Below the pieces are notes generated by a model. It saw only the letters and a program-made list of their open reading frames with translations. It made no database searches and had not been told where the DNA came from. Positions 32,241 through 40,509 of a stretch of 40,509 nt of DNA are shown here, piece after piece. The stretch is taken from contig CALGZB010000054.1 of assembly GCA_937934655.1 (NCBI GenBank), positions 1 to 40,509 on the forward strand, given 5' to 3'. Origin of the DNA: an uncultured Acidimicrobiales bacterium. GTDB lineage: Bacteria > Actinomycetota > Acidimicrobiia > Acidimicrobiales > SHLQ01. The translations under genes were made by a program, and so were the position numbers. Numbering within the stretch: position 1 is the stretch's first letter; every line of letters starts with the position of its first letter.

Positions 32241-32313
32241 TACCCCGTACGGGATTTGAACCCGTGTTACCTGCGTGAGAGGCAAGCGTCCTAGGCCGCT
32301 AGACGAACGGGGC
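32241..32313 (-). tRNA. tRNA-Glu (anticodon CUC)
   Basis: The minus strand folds as a cloverleaf with acceptor GCCCCGT/ACGGGGT (G1-U72 wobble), a D arm with TCTAGCGGCCTAGGA, an anticodon stem CTTGC/GCAGG with loop CTCTCAC (anticodon CTC), and the T loop TTCAAAT. The discriminator is A and CCA is not encoded. It ends 6 bp before the terminator stem and follows tRNA-Gln by 22-25 bp on the same strand. Confidence 0.96.
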
Positions 32314-32335
32314 AGGACTGGTAGTGCGGTATTAC

Positions 32336-32410
32336 TGGTTCGGGGAGGAGGACTTGAACCCCCAATAGATGGATCAGAACCATCTGTGTTACCTATTACA
32401 CCATCCCCGA
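32336..32410 (-). tRNA. tRNA-Gln (anticodon CUG)
   Basis: The minus strand folds with acceptor TCGGGGA/TCCCCGA (the weak U1-A72 pair usual for tRNA-Gln), an anticodon stem GATGG/CCATC with loop TTCTGAT (anticodon CTG), and T loop TTCAAGT. CCA is encoded (32338-32336). It reads codon CAG. Upstream on the minus strand, TACGAT at 32429-32424 is a possible -10 box. Confidence 0.96.
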
Positions 32411-32567
32411 AGGACAGTGCCTGATCGTATCGACTCCAGCACCGTTCGCCCACTCGGATACCCCTATTCCGTCGGAAATTCGGCAGGAGTTCGCTTTGTC
32501 GTGACTTCGGTCGCACACGTCTGAAAGGGTGACGGGTCGGCTCGTCATGCGCGTTACCTTCGGGGCG

Positions 32568-33524
32568 ATGAGCGGACCGAATCAAGGGGGCGTACCCAAC
32601 GAACCAATTGGGCTTCTCGGAGCGTCGGTTGCCGTTCTGGCCTTCGGCGCTGGCAACGTGCTGGTAAAGCTCATCAGCCTGCCAGGGCTGGTACTGGTTC
32701 TCTGGCGCCTCGGTGGCGCAGCGTTGCTTTATGTGGCCATCTTGTCGTTACGCGGCGGGCGGATCTCGACCGACCTGATGAGGCGGACGTTCATGACCGG
32801 TGTGTTCTTCGGCGCCAACCTGGCGATTGGATACCTGGCCGTGAAACGAACCACTGTGGCCAACGCATCGATTATCGGCACGCTGCAACCGCTGCTGGTA
32901 GTGGCGTTCGTGTCGAAACAATTTGGTGAGGTCATCGAACGCTGGCTCTGGTTCGTCGCCCCGGTGGCCTTCTGCGGCACGGCACTCGTGATCTTTGGCT
33001 CGTCGAACTCGGCGTCATGGAGCCCGACAGGCGACTTGTTGGCCGTTGGAGCGATGTTGTTGTGGACCGGCTATTTCGCCGCCGCAAAGCGGGCTCGAAG
33101 CACCATTGGAACCCTAGAACTTCAAGCAGCCTCGCTGCTTTGGTCGGCGTTGCTTTTGGCGCCGTTTTCCCTGCTCAACGGGGCTCTCGGCCAGATACCA
33201 TCAGGTCGAGATGCACTGCTGATCGCGGCCTTGATCCTGGTGCCGGGAACCGGGCATGCCCTCATGAACTGGGCACACGCCCACATCGAAATCTCGGTCG
33301 CTTCGCTGCTTACCTTGGCCGTACCGGTCCTCAGCACCGCAGGCGCGGCGATGTTCCTCGACGAGCCGGTGGTGGTGCTTCAGGTTGTGGGAATGGGCGT
33401 GGTCCTTGCGGCGCTGGCGTACACCGTGAAGCGCTCGGTTGATCGAGACGCTAACGGTGGCAGCGAGACTGCCTCCGAAGCCCCGGCTGGTTCGGCTAAC
33501 GACGGCTTGTCACCGCGTCGATAA
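32568..33524 (+). CDS. EamA/DMT-superfamily transporter
   Basis: This 318-aa protein has ten predicted transmembrane helices in two EamA repeats (about residues 15-140 and 158-285). The repeats are seen in LLGASVAVLAFGAGNVLVKL with VLWRLGGAALLY, and in DLLAVGAMLLWTGYFAAAKR with ISVASLLTLAVPVLSTAGAAMFLDEPV. Members export metabolites or amino acids; the substrate is unknown. The ATG at 32568 is chosen because MSGPNQGG directly precedes the first helix. The last ten codons overlap convergent proS by 29 bp. The gap 32411-32567 upstream holds only the likely tRNA promoter and this gene's start region. Confidence 0.9.
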   Translation: MSGPNQGGVPNEPIGLLGASVAVLAFGAGNVLVKLISLPGLVLVLWRLGGAALLYVAILSLRGGRISTDLMRRTFMTGVFFGANLAIGYLAVKRTTVANASIIGTLQPLLVVAFVSKQFGEVIERWLWFVAPVAFCGTALVIFGSSNSASWSPTGDLLAVGAMLLWTGYFAAAKRARSTIGTLELQAASLLWSALLLAPFSLLNGALGQIPSGRDALLIAALILVPGTGHALMNWAHAHIEISVASLLTLAVPVLSTAGAAMFLDEPVVVLQVVGMGVVLAALAYTVKRSVDRDANGGSETASEAPAGSANDGLSPRR

Positions 33525-35205
33525 CTGTTGCCGCAATGGCATCGATACCGACCATGACGGTTTCGCCGGTTGCGCGGTCGGTGAACTCGACCTCGCCGAC
33601 TTCGAGCGTCTTTGGTCCAATTGCGACTCGCATCGGAATGCCGATGAGTTCGGCATCTTTGAACTTTACGCCGGGGCGCTCGTTGCGGTCATCGAAGATG
33701 ACGTCGATACCAGCAGCCAACAGTTCGGTGTAGAGCGTCTCTGAAGCCGCGATCGATTCCTCGTCCTTGGCCTTCACCGCAGTGATAACGACCTCGTAGG
33801 GCGCCACGGACATCGGCCAGACGATGCCGCTGTCGTCGTTGTGGGTTTCGACGATGGCGGCCATATTGCGACCAATGCCGATGCCATAGCTGCCCATGAC
33901 AAGCGGTTGGGTCTTGCCGTTATTGTCGAGCACGGTTGCACCCATGGCCTCGGCGTACTTGGTGCCGAGCTTGAAGATGTGGCCGGCTTCGATACACCGG
34001 ACGATTTCGAGTGGTTTGCCGCAGTTGACACAAGCTTCACCAGCGGAAACATCGCGAAGGTCAACCCAGTGGTCGACCGCAATGTCGCGGGCGATGTCGA
34101 CGCCGTTCCAGTGCCAGTCGTCCTCGTTAGCGCCGGTCGTGAGGTTGGTCCGGCCCTCGAGAGCAAGGTCGGCGTAAATCGTTATGTCCTCAGACACCCC
34201 GACTGCACCGAGCGAACCGGGGTTGGCTCCAAGGTGTTCGAGAGTTTCGGCCGGAGTGGCTGGCCGGATGTTGCCGGTGCCGGCGTTGTCGATGACCTTC
34301 TGCTCGTTGAGCTGATGATCGCCTCGAACAAGGAAGAGGGTGACGTTGTCGTCGACCACGTAGACCATCGATTTGATCTGGCGGTCGGCGGGAGCGCCGC
34401 CTTCGACCTCGGCCAGCGCTGCGATGGTGCGAACCCCAGGCGTGGGGAACTTCACCGGGGCGTGAGGGCCTTGCTCATCGACTATGGCTGGAAGAGCCGA
34501 GGAGGCGCGCTCGATGTTGGCGGCATAGCCGCACTCGCACATGGCGACGTCGTCTTCGCCAGCGTTGCTTCGAACCATGAATTCGGATGAACCCGATCCG
34601 CCCATGGCGCCCGACGAAGCCTGAACGGGAACGGCATCGAGGCCGAGGCGTTCGAAGATCCGAACGTAGGCATCGTGTTGCTTTTGGTAGCTGGCATCGA
34701 GGCCGGCTTCGTCGATATCGAACGAGTACGCGTCTTTCATCGCAAACTCGCGAACTCGCAACAACCCGCTCTTGGGGCGTGGCTCGTCACGGAACTTCCA
34801 CTGAATCTGGTACCAAATCTGCGGAAGTTGCTTGTATGAGTTCACCTCGAGAGCGACCGTGGCGAACACTTCTTCGTGCGTCATGCCGAGAGCGAGATCG
34901 GTGCCCTTGCGGTCCTGGAGGCGGAACATCTCGTCGCCCATAGTGTCCCAACGGCCGCTGGCTTCCCAGATCGACTTTGGGTGCATGGCCGGCAGGAGAA
35001 ACTCTTGGCCGCCGATGGCGTTCATTTCGTCCCGCACGATGTCGGCGACCTTCTCATGGACCTTGAGTCCGAGCGGAAGGAGCGAGTAGTGACCCGACAT
35101 GAGCTGACGGATAAATCCACCACGAATCAGCAACTTATGACTTGCTGCCTCGGCATCGCCGGGGGCTTCGCGGAGGGTTGGGACAAAGAGATTAGACCAG
35201 CGCAT
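33496..35205 (-). CDS. proS: Prolyl-tRNA synthetase (bacterial type)
   Basis: This 569-aa class II synthetase loads proline on tRNA-Pro. It begins MRWSNLFVPTLREAP, matching the family start. Motif 2 is in QIQWKFRDEPRPKSGLLRVREFAMKDAYSF. An insertion editing domain (about residues 225-400) hydrolyses mischarged Ala-tRNA-Pro. Motif 3 is MGSYGIGIGRNMAAIVE, and the anticodon-binding domain is C-terminal (about 470-569). The full-length bacterial type with editing domain is intact. Its 3' end overlaps the EamA gene by 29 bp, tail to tail. Divergent from the ABC ATPase gene. Confidence 0.96.
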   Translation of the reverse strand: MRWSNLFVPTLREAPGDAEAASHKLLIRGGFIRQLMSGHYSLLPLGLKVHEKVADIVRDEMNAIGGQEFLLPAMHPKSIWEASGRWDTMGDEMFRLQDRKGTDLALGMTHEEVFATVALEVNSYKQLPQIWYQIQWKFRDEPRPKSGLLRVREFAMKDAYSFDIDEAGLDASYQKQHDAYVRIFERLGLDAVPVQASSGAMGGSGSSEFMVRSNAGEDDVAMCECGYAANIERASSALPAIVDEQGPHAPVKFPTPGVRTIAALAEVEGGAPADRQIKSMVYVVDDNVTLFLVRGDHQLNEQKVIDNAGTGNIRPATPAETLEHLGANPGSLGAVGVSEDITIYADLALEGRTNLTTGANEDDWHWNGVDIARDIAVDHWVDLRDVSAGEACVNCGKPLEIVRCIEAGHIFKLGTKYAEAMGATVLDNNGKTQPLVMGSYGIGIGRNMAAIVETHNDDSGIVWPMSVAPYEVVITAVKAKDEESIAASETLYTELLAAGIDVIFDDRNERPGVKFKDAELIGIPMRVAIGPKTLEVGEVEFTDRATGETVMVGIDAIAATVIDAVTSRR

Positions 35206-35276
35206 AGCGGCCAAGAGTAGCCCCCGGTTCTTGGTCTGGTGCGTGTTCTGGTGGGGGAGTATCTGGCTAGGGCCGG

Positions 35277-35282
35277 TATTCT
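35277..35282 (+). promoter_or_regulatory. Probable -10 box of the ABC ATPase gene
   Basis: TATTCT ends 8 nt before the ATG at 35291 with no ribosome-binding site between, again suggesting a leaderless transcript. No clear -35 hexamer is present. Confidence 0.45.
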
Positions 35283-35290
35283 CAGTATCG

Positions 35291-36406
35291 ATGAGGCCCA
35301 CGACCAGTACGTCGCCGATCTCGGTTCGAGATCTGACCGTTGCGTACGACGGACCCAGTGTTCTCCAAGGTGTCGACCTCGAGGTCGCCGCTGGCTCGAT
35401 CGTGTCGCTTCTCGGACCAAGTGGCTGCGGCAAAACCACGCTGCTTCGGTCTATCGCTGGGCTCCAGCAGATCTCTTCTGGATCGATCAGTATTGCCGGC
35501 CGCTCTGTCTCGGGTGATGGCGTCCATGTGCCGGCCGAGAAACGTCGAATCGGTATGGTGTTTCAGGACTGGGCGCTGTTTCCCCACCTCAACGTGGCTA
35601 AGAACGTCGCCTACGGACTCCCCAAAGCCGACCGCAAGGGGGCAAACGGCCGACATCGCGTTCAGGAAGTCCTCGAACTCGTTGGTCTCACCGAGGTCAT
35701 CGACCGGATGCCGCAAACCCTCTCGGGCGGGCAGCAGCAACGCATCGCCCTTGCCCGTGCACTGGCACCAAAGCCCGAGGTGTTGTTGCTCGACGAACCG
35801 TTCAGCAACCTCGATACCTCGCTGCGGGTCGAAATTCGGACAGAGGTCCACCGGATTCTCTCCGAGCTCGATGTCACCTCGGTGTTCGTGACCCACGATC
35901 AAGATGAGGCTTTTGTGCTCGGCGATCAGGTGGCGGTCATGAGTCACGGCGAGGTGATGCAGGTCGGAACCCCAGCCGAGTTGTACGCCCAACCAGCGAC
36001 TCCTTGGGTGGCTCATTTCGTCGGCGAGGCCAACCTCTTGCGATCGGTAGTGCACCGTGGGGTTGCCACCACGAGCGTTGGTGTTGTTCCACTGCATTCT
36101 CGGTCCGATACTGATGCCGATGACGCACGTATCGAGGGGGTAGTCGACGTTCTGATTCGCCCAGAAGACATCGACCTTCAGCTCGATAACAGTGGCGCCG
36201 GAATGGTTGAGCTCGTCGAGTACTACGGTCACGACTCGACCTATGAGGTCAACATGGGGGATCACCAGCTGCGGGTGCGGCTTGGGTCGGTACCGCGATT
36301 CAAACGAGGCGACCGGGTAACTCCGGCCTTTGTGGGACACTCGGCGGCTTCTTTTCCGGCGGCTGAGCGTCGAGAGTCGAGCCGGGAAGAGCCCTCCCCG
36401 GGTTAG
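35291..36406 (+). CDS. ABC transporter ATPase, FbpC/PotA-like
   Basis: This 371-aa importer-type ATPase has Walker A GPSGCGKTT (residues 42-50), Q-loop VFQDWALFPHL, signature LSGGQQQRIALARAL, Walker B VLLLDEPFSNLD and switch His in VFVTHDQDEAF. The C-terminal 120 residues form a TOBE-like domain (VLIRPEDIDL, VEYYGHDSTYEV). Iron(III), spermidine/putrescine and thiosulfate importers use this type; FbpC is closest by eye. No permease or binding-protein gene is adjacent, so partners are elsewhere. The ATG at 35291 begins MRPTTSTSPISVRDL; upstream residues in the frame are not conserved-looking. Confidence 0.92.
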   Translation: MRPTTSTSPISVRDLTVAYDGPSVLQGVDLEVAAGSIVSLLGPSGCGKTTLLRSIAGLQQISSGSISIAGRSVSGDGVHVPAEKRRIGMVFQDWALFPHLNVAKNVAYGLPKADRKGANGRHRVQEVLELVGLTEVIDRMPQTLSGGQQQRIALARALAPKPEVLLLDEPFSNLDTSLRVEIRTEVHRILSELDVTSVFVTHDQDEAFVLGDQVAVMSHGEVMQVGTPAELYAQPATPWVAHFVGEANLLRSVVHRGVATTSVGVVPLHSRSDTDADDARIEGVVDVLIRPEDIDLQLDNSGAGMVELVEYYGHDSTYEVNMGDHQLRVRLGSVPRFKRGDRVTPAFVGHSAASFPAAERRESSREEPSPG

Positions 36407-36483
36407 CCAAGCCAGTCGGGCCGAGCGTGGCCTTCTTTGGCATGGCAGGTGAAGGTCCGCTTCGCCGGTAGCGTGGAATCGTT

Positions 36484-37371
36484 GTGGGCATATTCGGAAC
36501 CCCAGGCCTGTGGTCGTTCATCAAAGAAGCATTCTTTGCGGCAGATCGAAACCGGTTGACCGGTTCGGCCGCCGAACTCGCGTACTGGACCCTTGCCAGC
36601 CTCGCCCCAATGCTCCTTCTGATGGTCGGTGCCCTCAGCTCGATCGACACGGTGCTTGGCTCAAAGTTGGCGGCCGACGCGCAAGAGCAACTTCTGAGCG
36701 GCGTGGAGCGAGTGTTCGGTACCGACTCGACCGTCGACACCGCTATCTCTGACCTCTTCGTCGATGGCAGCGGGGGAGCGCTCACCATTGGTGCGATCGT
36801 TACCGCCTACTTCGCCTCTCGCGGGTTTACAACCCTCGTGGGAACGCTCGACCGGATCTACGAACGGAAACCGCGAACCGGTGCCGCCGGGTTCCTTATT
36901 ACCCGTGCGGTTGGCGTGGTCCTTGGTGCCCTTTCGGTACTTGTGCTCGGGATCACCCTGGCTGCGGTGGTTGCGATCACCGAAGTGAGTACCAACGAAG
37001 GCATCCTCCGCCCGCTGTTGGGCCTTGGCTCGGTGTTGCTGTTGACCGCCTGGAACGCAACGCTCTACCACTGGGCTCCTCGTCAACGAACCAAATGGAG
37101 TCACGACCTACCAGGAGCGTTCCTGGCTGCGATCGGCTCGTCGATAGCAACCGTTGGTGTTGGTTACTACGCCAGTATCGTCCCCGGAGCCAACAACGTC
37201 GTTGGTGTGCTCGGTGGTCTTGTGGTGCTGCTGACCTGGCTCTGGGTGGTTTCGATGTGTGTGCTCGTTGGCGGGCAAATTAACGCACTACTCGACTACA
37301 ACGAGGCCCACCGCCGCGCCGAGGCTATTGCCGACATCGGCTTTGACGATCCGACAGCGGCGCTCGACTAG
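36484..37371 (+). CDS. YihY/BrkB (UPF0761) family membrane protein
   Basis: This 295-aa protein has six hydrophobic helices (about 30-50, 98-118, 135-160, 170-190, 205-228 and 240-265). Family features are ELAYWTLASLAPMLLLMVGAL, YFASRGFTTLVGTLDRIYERKPR, and the closing NNVVGVLGGLVVLLTWLWVVSMCVLVGGQINALL. The family was once misnamed RNase BN; its role is unclear and may concern envelope or transport. Start GTG 36484 is preceded by TAGCGT about 9 nt upstream. It reads in the same direction as the ABC ATPase gene, 77 bp after it, with no evidence of a shared function. Confidence 0.92.
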   Translation: MGIFGTPGLWSFIKEAFFAADRNRLTGSAAELAYWTLASLAPMLLLMVGALSSIDTVLGSKLAADAQEQLLSGVERVFGTDSTVDTAISDLFVDGSGGALTIGAIVTAYFASRGFTTLVGTLDRIYERKPRTGAAGFLITRAVGVVLGALSVLVLGITLAAVVAITEVSTNEGILRPLLGLGSVLLLTAWNATLYHWAPRQRTKWSHDLPGAFLAAIGSSIATVGVGYYASIVPGANNVVGVLGGLVVLLTWLWVVSMCVLVGGQINALLDYNEAHRRAEAIADIGFDDPTAALD

Positions 37372-37415
37372 CCCACGGCTCTAACGCCGTTCAGAGTTGC
37401 TTTATAGGTCGGTAG

Positions 37416-37430
37416 CCCCACTTTTGGTCT
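37416..37430 (+). repeat. Copy of the recurrent ACTTTTGG motif
   Basis: CCCCACTTTTGGTCT lies 44 bp after the YihY-family stop, and shares CCCCACTTTTGG with position 3920. The following ACGAACG may be an inverted echo of CGTTCG. Confidence 0.4.
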
Positions 37431-37460
37431 CACGAACGGCTTAGAGACGCCGACAGGGGG

Positions 37461-37476
37461 AGGAAGTTCACTTCCT
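37461..37476. repeat. Short palindrome before the large surface-protein gene
   Basis: AGGAAGT (37461-37467) and ACTTCCT (37470-37476) are perfect arms around TC. It lies 17 bp before the ATG at 37493, in the region where a promoter or the ribosome-binding site would be, so it may be an operator. Confidence 0.5.
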
Positions 37477-37492
37477 ATCCTTGGGGCACACC

Positions 37493-40400
37493 ATGCGGTT
37501 CTCACCGCTACGTAGTTTGACGATCCTTGTTGCGATGTCGCTGATGGCGGTCGTAATGGTCGTTGTCGCGCCAGCGCCGGAGGTGGGTGCGCAAACCGGT
37601 AACCCTGTCGTCACCATCGCCGAAGTCCCTGGCCCATCAGGGTTCGGAGTCGAAACCGGAACCGCAATCTTCGACGGCTTTGGCGAGTGTGGCGGTGCTA
37701 TGCCGAGCGCTCCTCCCGTGCCGTACCCCGGCAACGACTGCGGCGCAGGCGACAACGTTGTTCGAACCAACGACATCGTGAGCTACGGCACCTCGGTGTC
37801 GGTCAGTAACATGCTCGGCCCCGGAGACGACGGTGGCCCCGAACATGTCGACGACGTGTTCTTCGTGCAGACCATCACGCCGTCTTCGGCCGATGCCAGC
37901 GTCGAGTTCATCGGCTTGCCTGCTGCCTGTCGCACCGGAACCAACGCCGACACCGGCAACCCGTACGACCCGCAGTCGTCCATCAACTCGCTTCCCGGCG
38001 GCGCTTTCGAAATCGTCTGCAACTTGGGACGTCTGACGGGACCAACCAAGACCGTCTTCATGCGCACCCAGATTCGCGTGTCGGCCGACTCGAAGAACGA
38101 AGCATCGTTCACCTCGGTCAACGAGATCTGCCCAGCTGGGTTTGGAACAAACGGTTGTGCGGTGACGTCGAGTCGTCCCGAGGTAACCGGTGTTGATACC
38201 AACGACCTTTCCGACGACGAGACCACCTACATCTCGGCGCGTCCGCAGTTCGACCTCGCAAAGGACAAGTACGGACCGAACTATGTCGGCCCGCACAAGA
38301 AGCCCAACGCCACGGCAACCACCGACGATGACGAACCAGGCCTTCTGTACCGGTACTACATAACCATCGAGGCCGACGCTGCGTCCGACGGCAAGGGCGG
38401 ACAATCGCTCGACTCCGACCCGATCACGTTCAACGACATCATGTACGTGCAGGGAACCACCACGCAGATTCCAAACTTCGAGTTGGGCACGTGGTACAAC
38501 GGCGGTGCACTCACCCCGTGTTACTGGCATAACCATGGCGGGCGTCCGATCCCCTACGGCAAACAGAACGGCACGACCCGAAACGAGACCAACACTGTCG
38601 TCGACACGGGAGACTGGGGATGCACACAGTCGGCGCCCGGCGCACCGATCGAGCTCACGTTGACCGGAACCGATACCAGTGGAAGTACCTACCCGGACAC
38701 TGGAACCAACGCTGCGGTGCAGCTCACACCGCCGTACTACGTCGCTGCTGGTTACGTGTACGTGTGGGTTCCCTACGAGGACATCGACCGCTACGACCCA
38801 GCGGCCGTCTGTGATGCTGCCGACGCCGCGGCGGGATACTCGGCGCCGTTCTGTGGCGAGGTCAACAATGTGGGCGACCTTCCCGTTACCAACTGCGTCG
38901 GCGCTTTCGACCCCGACGCCATCGATGCCAATGGCAACCCAGTCTCCAACTACGGCGCCGACATCGAGCCCGGCACCTACGGGTCAGGTGGCGGAAACAA
39001 CTGCCGAAACACCAGCTTCCAGCTGAGAAACTCCGGTTCGTTCTCGAAGTATTACCACCGGACGGTCACCAACAACACGAGCCTCGGCGGCATACCTCCC
39101 GGCCAGACCTACTACCACACCGGCGATGGACCGCTTGAGCCAAACCAATACCTCGCCACTTGGGCGCGGATGAACAACACCGGAACCGTTTCGCAAACGG
39201 GCGTCACCGTCTGCGAGAAGATCGACAACATCTCCTACACGGTTGCGCCGATTCAGAGCGCTGCCACCTGGGTGCCGACCAACCCGTCTGGTCTGACCAA
39301 TCCTGCGTTTGGCCGAACGTCACTTGACTACCCGAATGCTCAGACCGGCATGGTCGTCGAATACGCCACCGGACCTGCCGGGACCCCCAATTCGAGTTAT
39401 GTGCAGTGGGACAACGACCACTTGGCCGGAGGGCTCAACCCGCTCTCGGGTATCTACGACAGCGCTACCTTTGGTACCCAGCAGAGCACTGGATGTGCGG
39501 ACGCCGACGGAAACTGGAACAGCGACCCGTACGCCTTCGACGCCGACCCCGACGAGAGTCTCAGCCGTATCCGTGCGGTTCGGGTTCGTACTCTTGACGG
39601 CTACGAACTGCTCGGTGGCGACCGCCTGGTTCTCAAGGTGCAGATTCAGGCTCGCAATACCTTCTTTGGTGGACCTTACGACGGCACAGCGATTCCGGCC
39701 GGAGTCGTTGCTCCGAACTTCGCCAGCTGGAAAGTCAACGAGCTCAACGGCGGTAACTTCTACCTCCCTGACAACTACAACTCGAACACCGACGTCGGTA
39801 GCTACGGCGACCGGATGATCTTCTCCCGCGGTTTCGTGCGGATCGAAAAATGGGTTGTGCCATACAACACCAACCATGCCGACGTGGACCCAAATAGCTA
39901 CGCCGCCGTCGACGGTGGCCTCGCCGGCGATCCGTTTCAGTTTCGCCTCGTCCCCGCCGCAATCTCGAACCTCAACCCGGCGACTGCGGAGATGACCAAC
40001 GTGGTCGTCTCCGACGTGCTTCCGTCGTGGCTCACCTATGACCCTGTTTGCACCCAGGCGGTCAGTTCTTACGGTCCGCCTGTGATCACGCCGAACACCC
40101 CTACCGCTGGCCAAACCACACTGACGTGGAACCTGGGATCCATTCTGCCGAACACCCAGATCGACCCGATCGACTTCTGTGTCGACTCGAGCAACCTGGC
40201 CCCCGATGGAACCGATGCCGTCAACACGGTAGAAATCAACTCGACCGAAGACACCTCGACCCTTGCGCAGCGAAGCGCTACCGCGACTATCCAGCTCGCG
40301 CAGCTTGGCGAGTTCCGGATGGCCAAGAGCGTTGACACCGGCCTTGACCCTGAGGACAACCCGCAAAACTTCACGGTGGAATGGCTCAACTCAAGCGACT

Positions 40401-40509
40401 TCGTGACGCTTGATGCGCCAGTAGTGATCGACGTCTTCTCTCACAACCTCGATGGCACCTCGGAAGGGTCGGGCTCGCCCCGGAACCCCGAGTCCGACTT
40501 CACCGGAAC
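37493..40509 (+). CDS. Large secreted surface protein with DUF11-type domain, 3' end cut by window
   Basis: The open frame runs 1005 codons from ATG 37493 to the window edge with no stop. A signal peptide (about residues 1-34: MRFSPLRSLTILVAMS, then a hydrophobic run, cut near VGAQT) precedes a Gly/Asp/Asn/Thr-rich ectodomain with many paired cysteines. A DUF11-like repeat is seen at about 820-925: ISNLNPATAEMTNVVVSDVL, then LTWNLGSILPNTQ and VNTVEINS. Tyr/Trp-rich segments (DKYGPNY, LGTWYN) occur earlier. Such proteins form cell-surface fibres or adhesins. No sorting motif or anchor is visible within the window. The ribosome-binding site is weak (GGGG 8 nt upstream). Confidence 0.85.
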   Translation, partial: MRFSPLRSLTILVAMSLMAVVMVVVAPAPEVGAQTGNPVVTIAEVPGPSGFGVETGTAIFDGFGECGGAMPSAPPVPYPGNDCGAGDNVVRTNDIVSYGTSVSVSNMLGPGDDGGPEHVDDVFFVQTITPSSADASVEFIGLPAACRTGTNADTGNPYDPQSSINSLPGGAFEIVCNLGRLTGPTKTVFMRTQIRVSADSKNEASFTSVNEICPAGFGTNGCAVTSSRPEVTGVDTNDLSDDETTYISARPQFDLAKDKYGPNYVGPHKKPNATATTDDDEPGLLYRYYITIEADAASDGKGGQSLDSDPITFNDIMYVQGTTTQIPNFELGTWYNGGALTPCYWHNHGGRPIPYGKQNGTTRNETNTVVDTGDWGCTQSAPGAPIELTLTGTDTSGSTYPDTGTNAAVQLTPPYYVAAGYVYVWVPYEDIDRYDPAAVCDAADAAAGYSAPFCGEVNNVGDLPVTNCVGAFDPDAIDANGNPVSNYGADIEPGTYGSGGGNNCRNTSFQLRNSGSFSKYYHRTVTNNTSLGGIPPGQTYYHTGDGPLEPNQYLATWARMNNTGTVSQTGVTVCEKIDNISYTVAPIQSAATWVPTNPSGLTNPAFGRTSLDYPNAQTGMVVEYATGPAGTPNSSYVQWDNDHLAGGLNPLSGIYDSATFGTQQSTGCADADGNWNSDPYAFDADPDESLSRIRAVRVRTLDGYELLGGDRLVLKVQIQARNTFFGGPYDGTAIPAGVVAPNFASWKVNELNGGNFYLPDNYNSNTDVGSYGDRMIFSRGFVRIEKWVVPYNTNHADVDPNSYAAVDGGLAGDPFQFRLVPAAISNLNPATAEMTNVVVSDVLPSWLTYDPVCTQAVSSYGPPVITPNTPTAGQTTLTWNLGSILPNTQIDPIDFCVDSSNLAPDGTDAVNTVEINSTEDTSTLAQRSATATIQLAQLGEFRMAKSVDTGLDPEDNPQNFTVEWLNSSDFVTLDAPVVIDVFSHNLDGTSEGSGSPRNPESDFTG

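Noticed and set aside
32061-32585. Minus-strand open frame, about 174 codons
   Set aside because: It runs through two tRNA genes and a terminator.
37637-38536. Long minus-strand open frame, about 300 codons
   Set aside because: It is antisense to the uninterrupted surface-protein frame, has no recognisable domain and a Val/Arg/Gly-rich composition typical of shadow frames in G+C-rich DNA.
39320-40366. Minus-strand open frame, about 348 codons
   Set aside because: Antisense shadow of the same surface-protein gene.

Overview
This 40.5 kb window reads as ordinary chromosome from a high-G+C actinobacterium. The best guess is the class Acidimicrobiia (Ilumatobacter-like), inferred from protein style rather than from any marker search. 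Supporting signs are a mycobacterial-type SerC and LeuB, an IclR regulator divergent from leuCD, an LppM-like lipoprotein, an ArfA/OmpATb-like BON-OmpA protein, a CaiB-type protein in permuted order, and many apparently leaderless promoters with a -10 box 7-9 nt before the start codon. There are no transposases, phage genes, CRISPR arrays or rRNAs. Both window edges cut a gene.

Layout. 1-4.5 kb: the end of a CaiB/BaiF-type CoA-transferase, an LppM-like membrane lipoprotein with a long Ala/Pro-rich tail, a TetR regulator and a small DUF5658-like membrane protein, closed by a strong terminator. 4.5-7.4 kb: an ArsR regulator divergent from a DUF318/YraQ permease across a near-perfect 33-bp palindrome, then a lone carboxyltransferase (AccD/PccB-like) subunit. 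7.4-15.3 kb: serC, an aspartate-type aminotransferase, an S9 peptidase, a BON-OmpA protein, serA and an enoyl-CoA hydratase. 15.3-19.4 kb: a large beta-propeller lipoprotein, a sterol-desaturase-family protein and a small membrane protein.

19.4-28.4 kb is the metabolic core. leuC-leuD are transcribed away from an IclR regulator, followed by a degenerate GGDEF-EAL protein, an operon greA - alpha/beta hydrolase - 48-aa membrane protein, and the overlapping pair leuB-cimA plus a short conserved-looking gene. LeuC, LeuD and LeuB act both in leucine synthesis and in the citramalate route to 2-oxobutyrate and isoleucine. CimA supplies that second route, so the block can make isoleucine precursor without threonine. 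No leuA is seen here.

28.4-37.4 kb: a DUF2752 protein, a Pro-rich RDD protein, gltX, a YdcF-like protein, tRNA-Glu(CUC) and tRNA-Gln(CUG), an EamA transporter overlapping convergent proS, an orphan ABC ATPase and a YihY-family membrane protein. 37.5 kb to the end: a very large secreted DUF11-type surface protein, cut by the window.

Unexplained structure is mainly intergenic: a 44-nt perfect inverted repeat built from four copies of one heptamer (32122-32165), a 37-bp repeat duplicated 98 bp apart (23477 and 23575) whose core recurs near 3921 and 37416, and a tandem duplication across the iclR stop codon. No clearly new multi-gene system was found. The ArsR/permease operator, the degenerate cyclic-di-GMP protein and the intergenic repeats are the best leads.
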